A stretch of 64,000 nt of DNA. Origin: Aliivibrio sp. 1S175. Its GTDB lineage: Bacteria; Pseudomonadota; Gammaproteobacteria; Enterobacterales; Vibrionaceae. Shown here piece after piece: positions 63,973 through 64,000 of this stretch; within the stretch, counting starts at the first letter, position 1; each line of letters opens with the position of its first letter. The translations under genes were made by a program, and so were the position numbers. The stretch is taken from contig NZ_MAJS01000024.1 of the NCBI RefSeq assembly GCF_001690985.1, forward strand, positions 62,001 through 126,000, in the 5' to 3' direction. The notes under the pieces were generated by a model. The model did no database searches. It was not told where the DNA came from and worked only from the letters and a program-made list of their open reading frames with translations.

Positions 63973-64000
63973 TCAATTTTCGCGCGCTTAACTTACGTAA

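Noticed and set aside
1-64000. CRISPR arrays, insertion sequences, tRNA or rRNA genes
   Set aside because: No regularly spaced repeats, transposase-like ORFs with terminal inverted repeats, or tRNA-like or rRNA-like sequences were recognised.

Overview
The window looks like a 64-kb piece of an Aliivibrio chromosome, most likely A. fischeri or a close relative and probably the smaller replicon. I infer this from AT-rich coding sequence, an H-NOX/histidine-kinase pair of the hnoX-hahK type, a VF530-family protein, MSHA-type pilus genes and a dense set of accessory transport, catabolic and regulatory genes. No rRNA, tRNA, ribosomal-protein gene, insertion sequence, CRISPR array or prophage was seen.

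Layout. 1-3.8 kb: an RstAB-like two-component pair (kinase cut by the window edge), then a very AT-rich subtilisin-like lipoprotein protease with a P-domain and a small secreted companion. 4.3-12.1 kb: GH2 beta-mannosidase, a LysR regulator downstream of an atypical SDR and a DUF4345 membrane protein, a periplasmic sulfatase, and an AzgA-type purine permease with a near-perfect PurR box. 12.3-19.1 kb: LysR regulator divergent from a DJ-1/Hsp31-like protein, an M3 oligopeptidase, a lipase-like lipoprotein and gamma-glutamyltransferase. 19.5-31.7 kb: two complete tandem copies of mshC-D-O-P-Q (minor pilins and a large surface protein) without the major pilin or secretion motor; the second MshQ carries about 500 extra residues with LamG-like and lectin-like domains. 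31.8-34.4 kb: M14 peptidase and a divergent POT peptide transporter. 34.5-36.8 kb: hnoX-hahK nitric-oxide sensing operon. 37.0-39.3 kb: a 31-residue membrane peptide, a lipoprotein, and a His-rich peptide plus MFS transporter whose start lies under a perfect hairpin. 39.6-45.7 kb: TonB receptor, YfiR-like and YfiN-like diguanylate cyclase operon, facing a CHASE3-GGDEF protein. 45.8-48.2 kb: LysR/SDR divergent pair and a VF530 protein. 48.4-54.5 kb: TetR regulator divergent from a two-adaptor RND efflux operon, with palindromic operator candidates. 54.6-61.9 kb: mannosylglycerate catabolism (mngR, mngA-mngB-manA) with a CRP site. 62.0-64.0 kb: a 50-residue tail-anchored peptide and uhpT with a CRP-like site.

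How it fits together. One theme is uptake of mannosides, sugar phosphates, sulfated compounds, purines and peptides: MngA/MngB/ManA would convert mannosylglycerate to fructose-6-phosphate, and several unlinked peptidases plus a peptide transporter handle peptides. The other theme is surface behaviour and sensing: duplicated MSHA minor-pilin modules, two GGDEF proteins (one with an outer-membrane receptor and a YfiR-type periplasmic partner), and the NO sensor. These would suit a host-associated marine bacterium, but that is inference.

The least ordinary items are the tandem pilin-less mshCDOPQ modules with a lectin-bearing MshQ, the TonB-YfiR-diguanylate cyclase operon, the hairpin-masked His-rich peptide/MFS pair, and several small ORFs with good ribosome binding sites. 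Homology calls are from recognition of sequence motifs; no database search was run.
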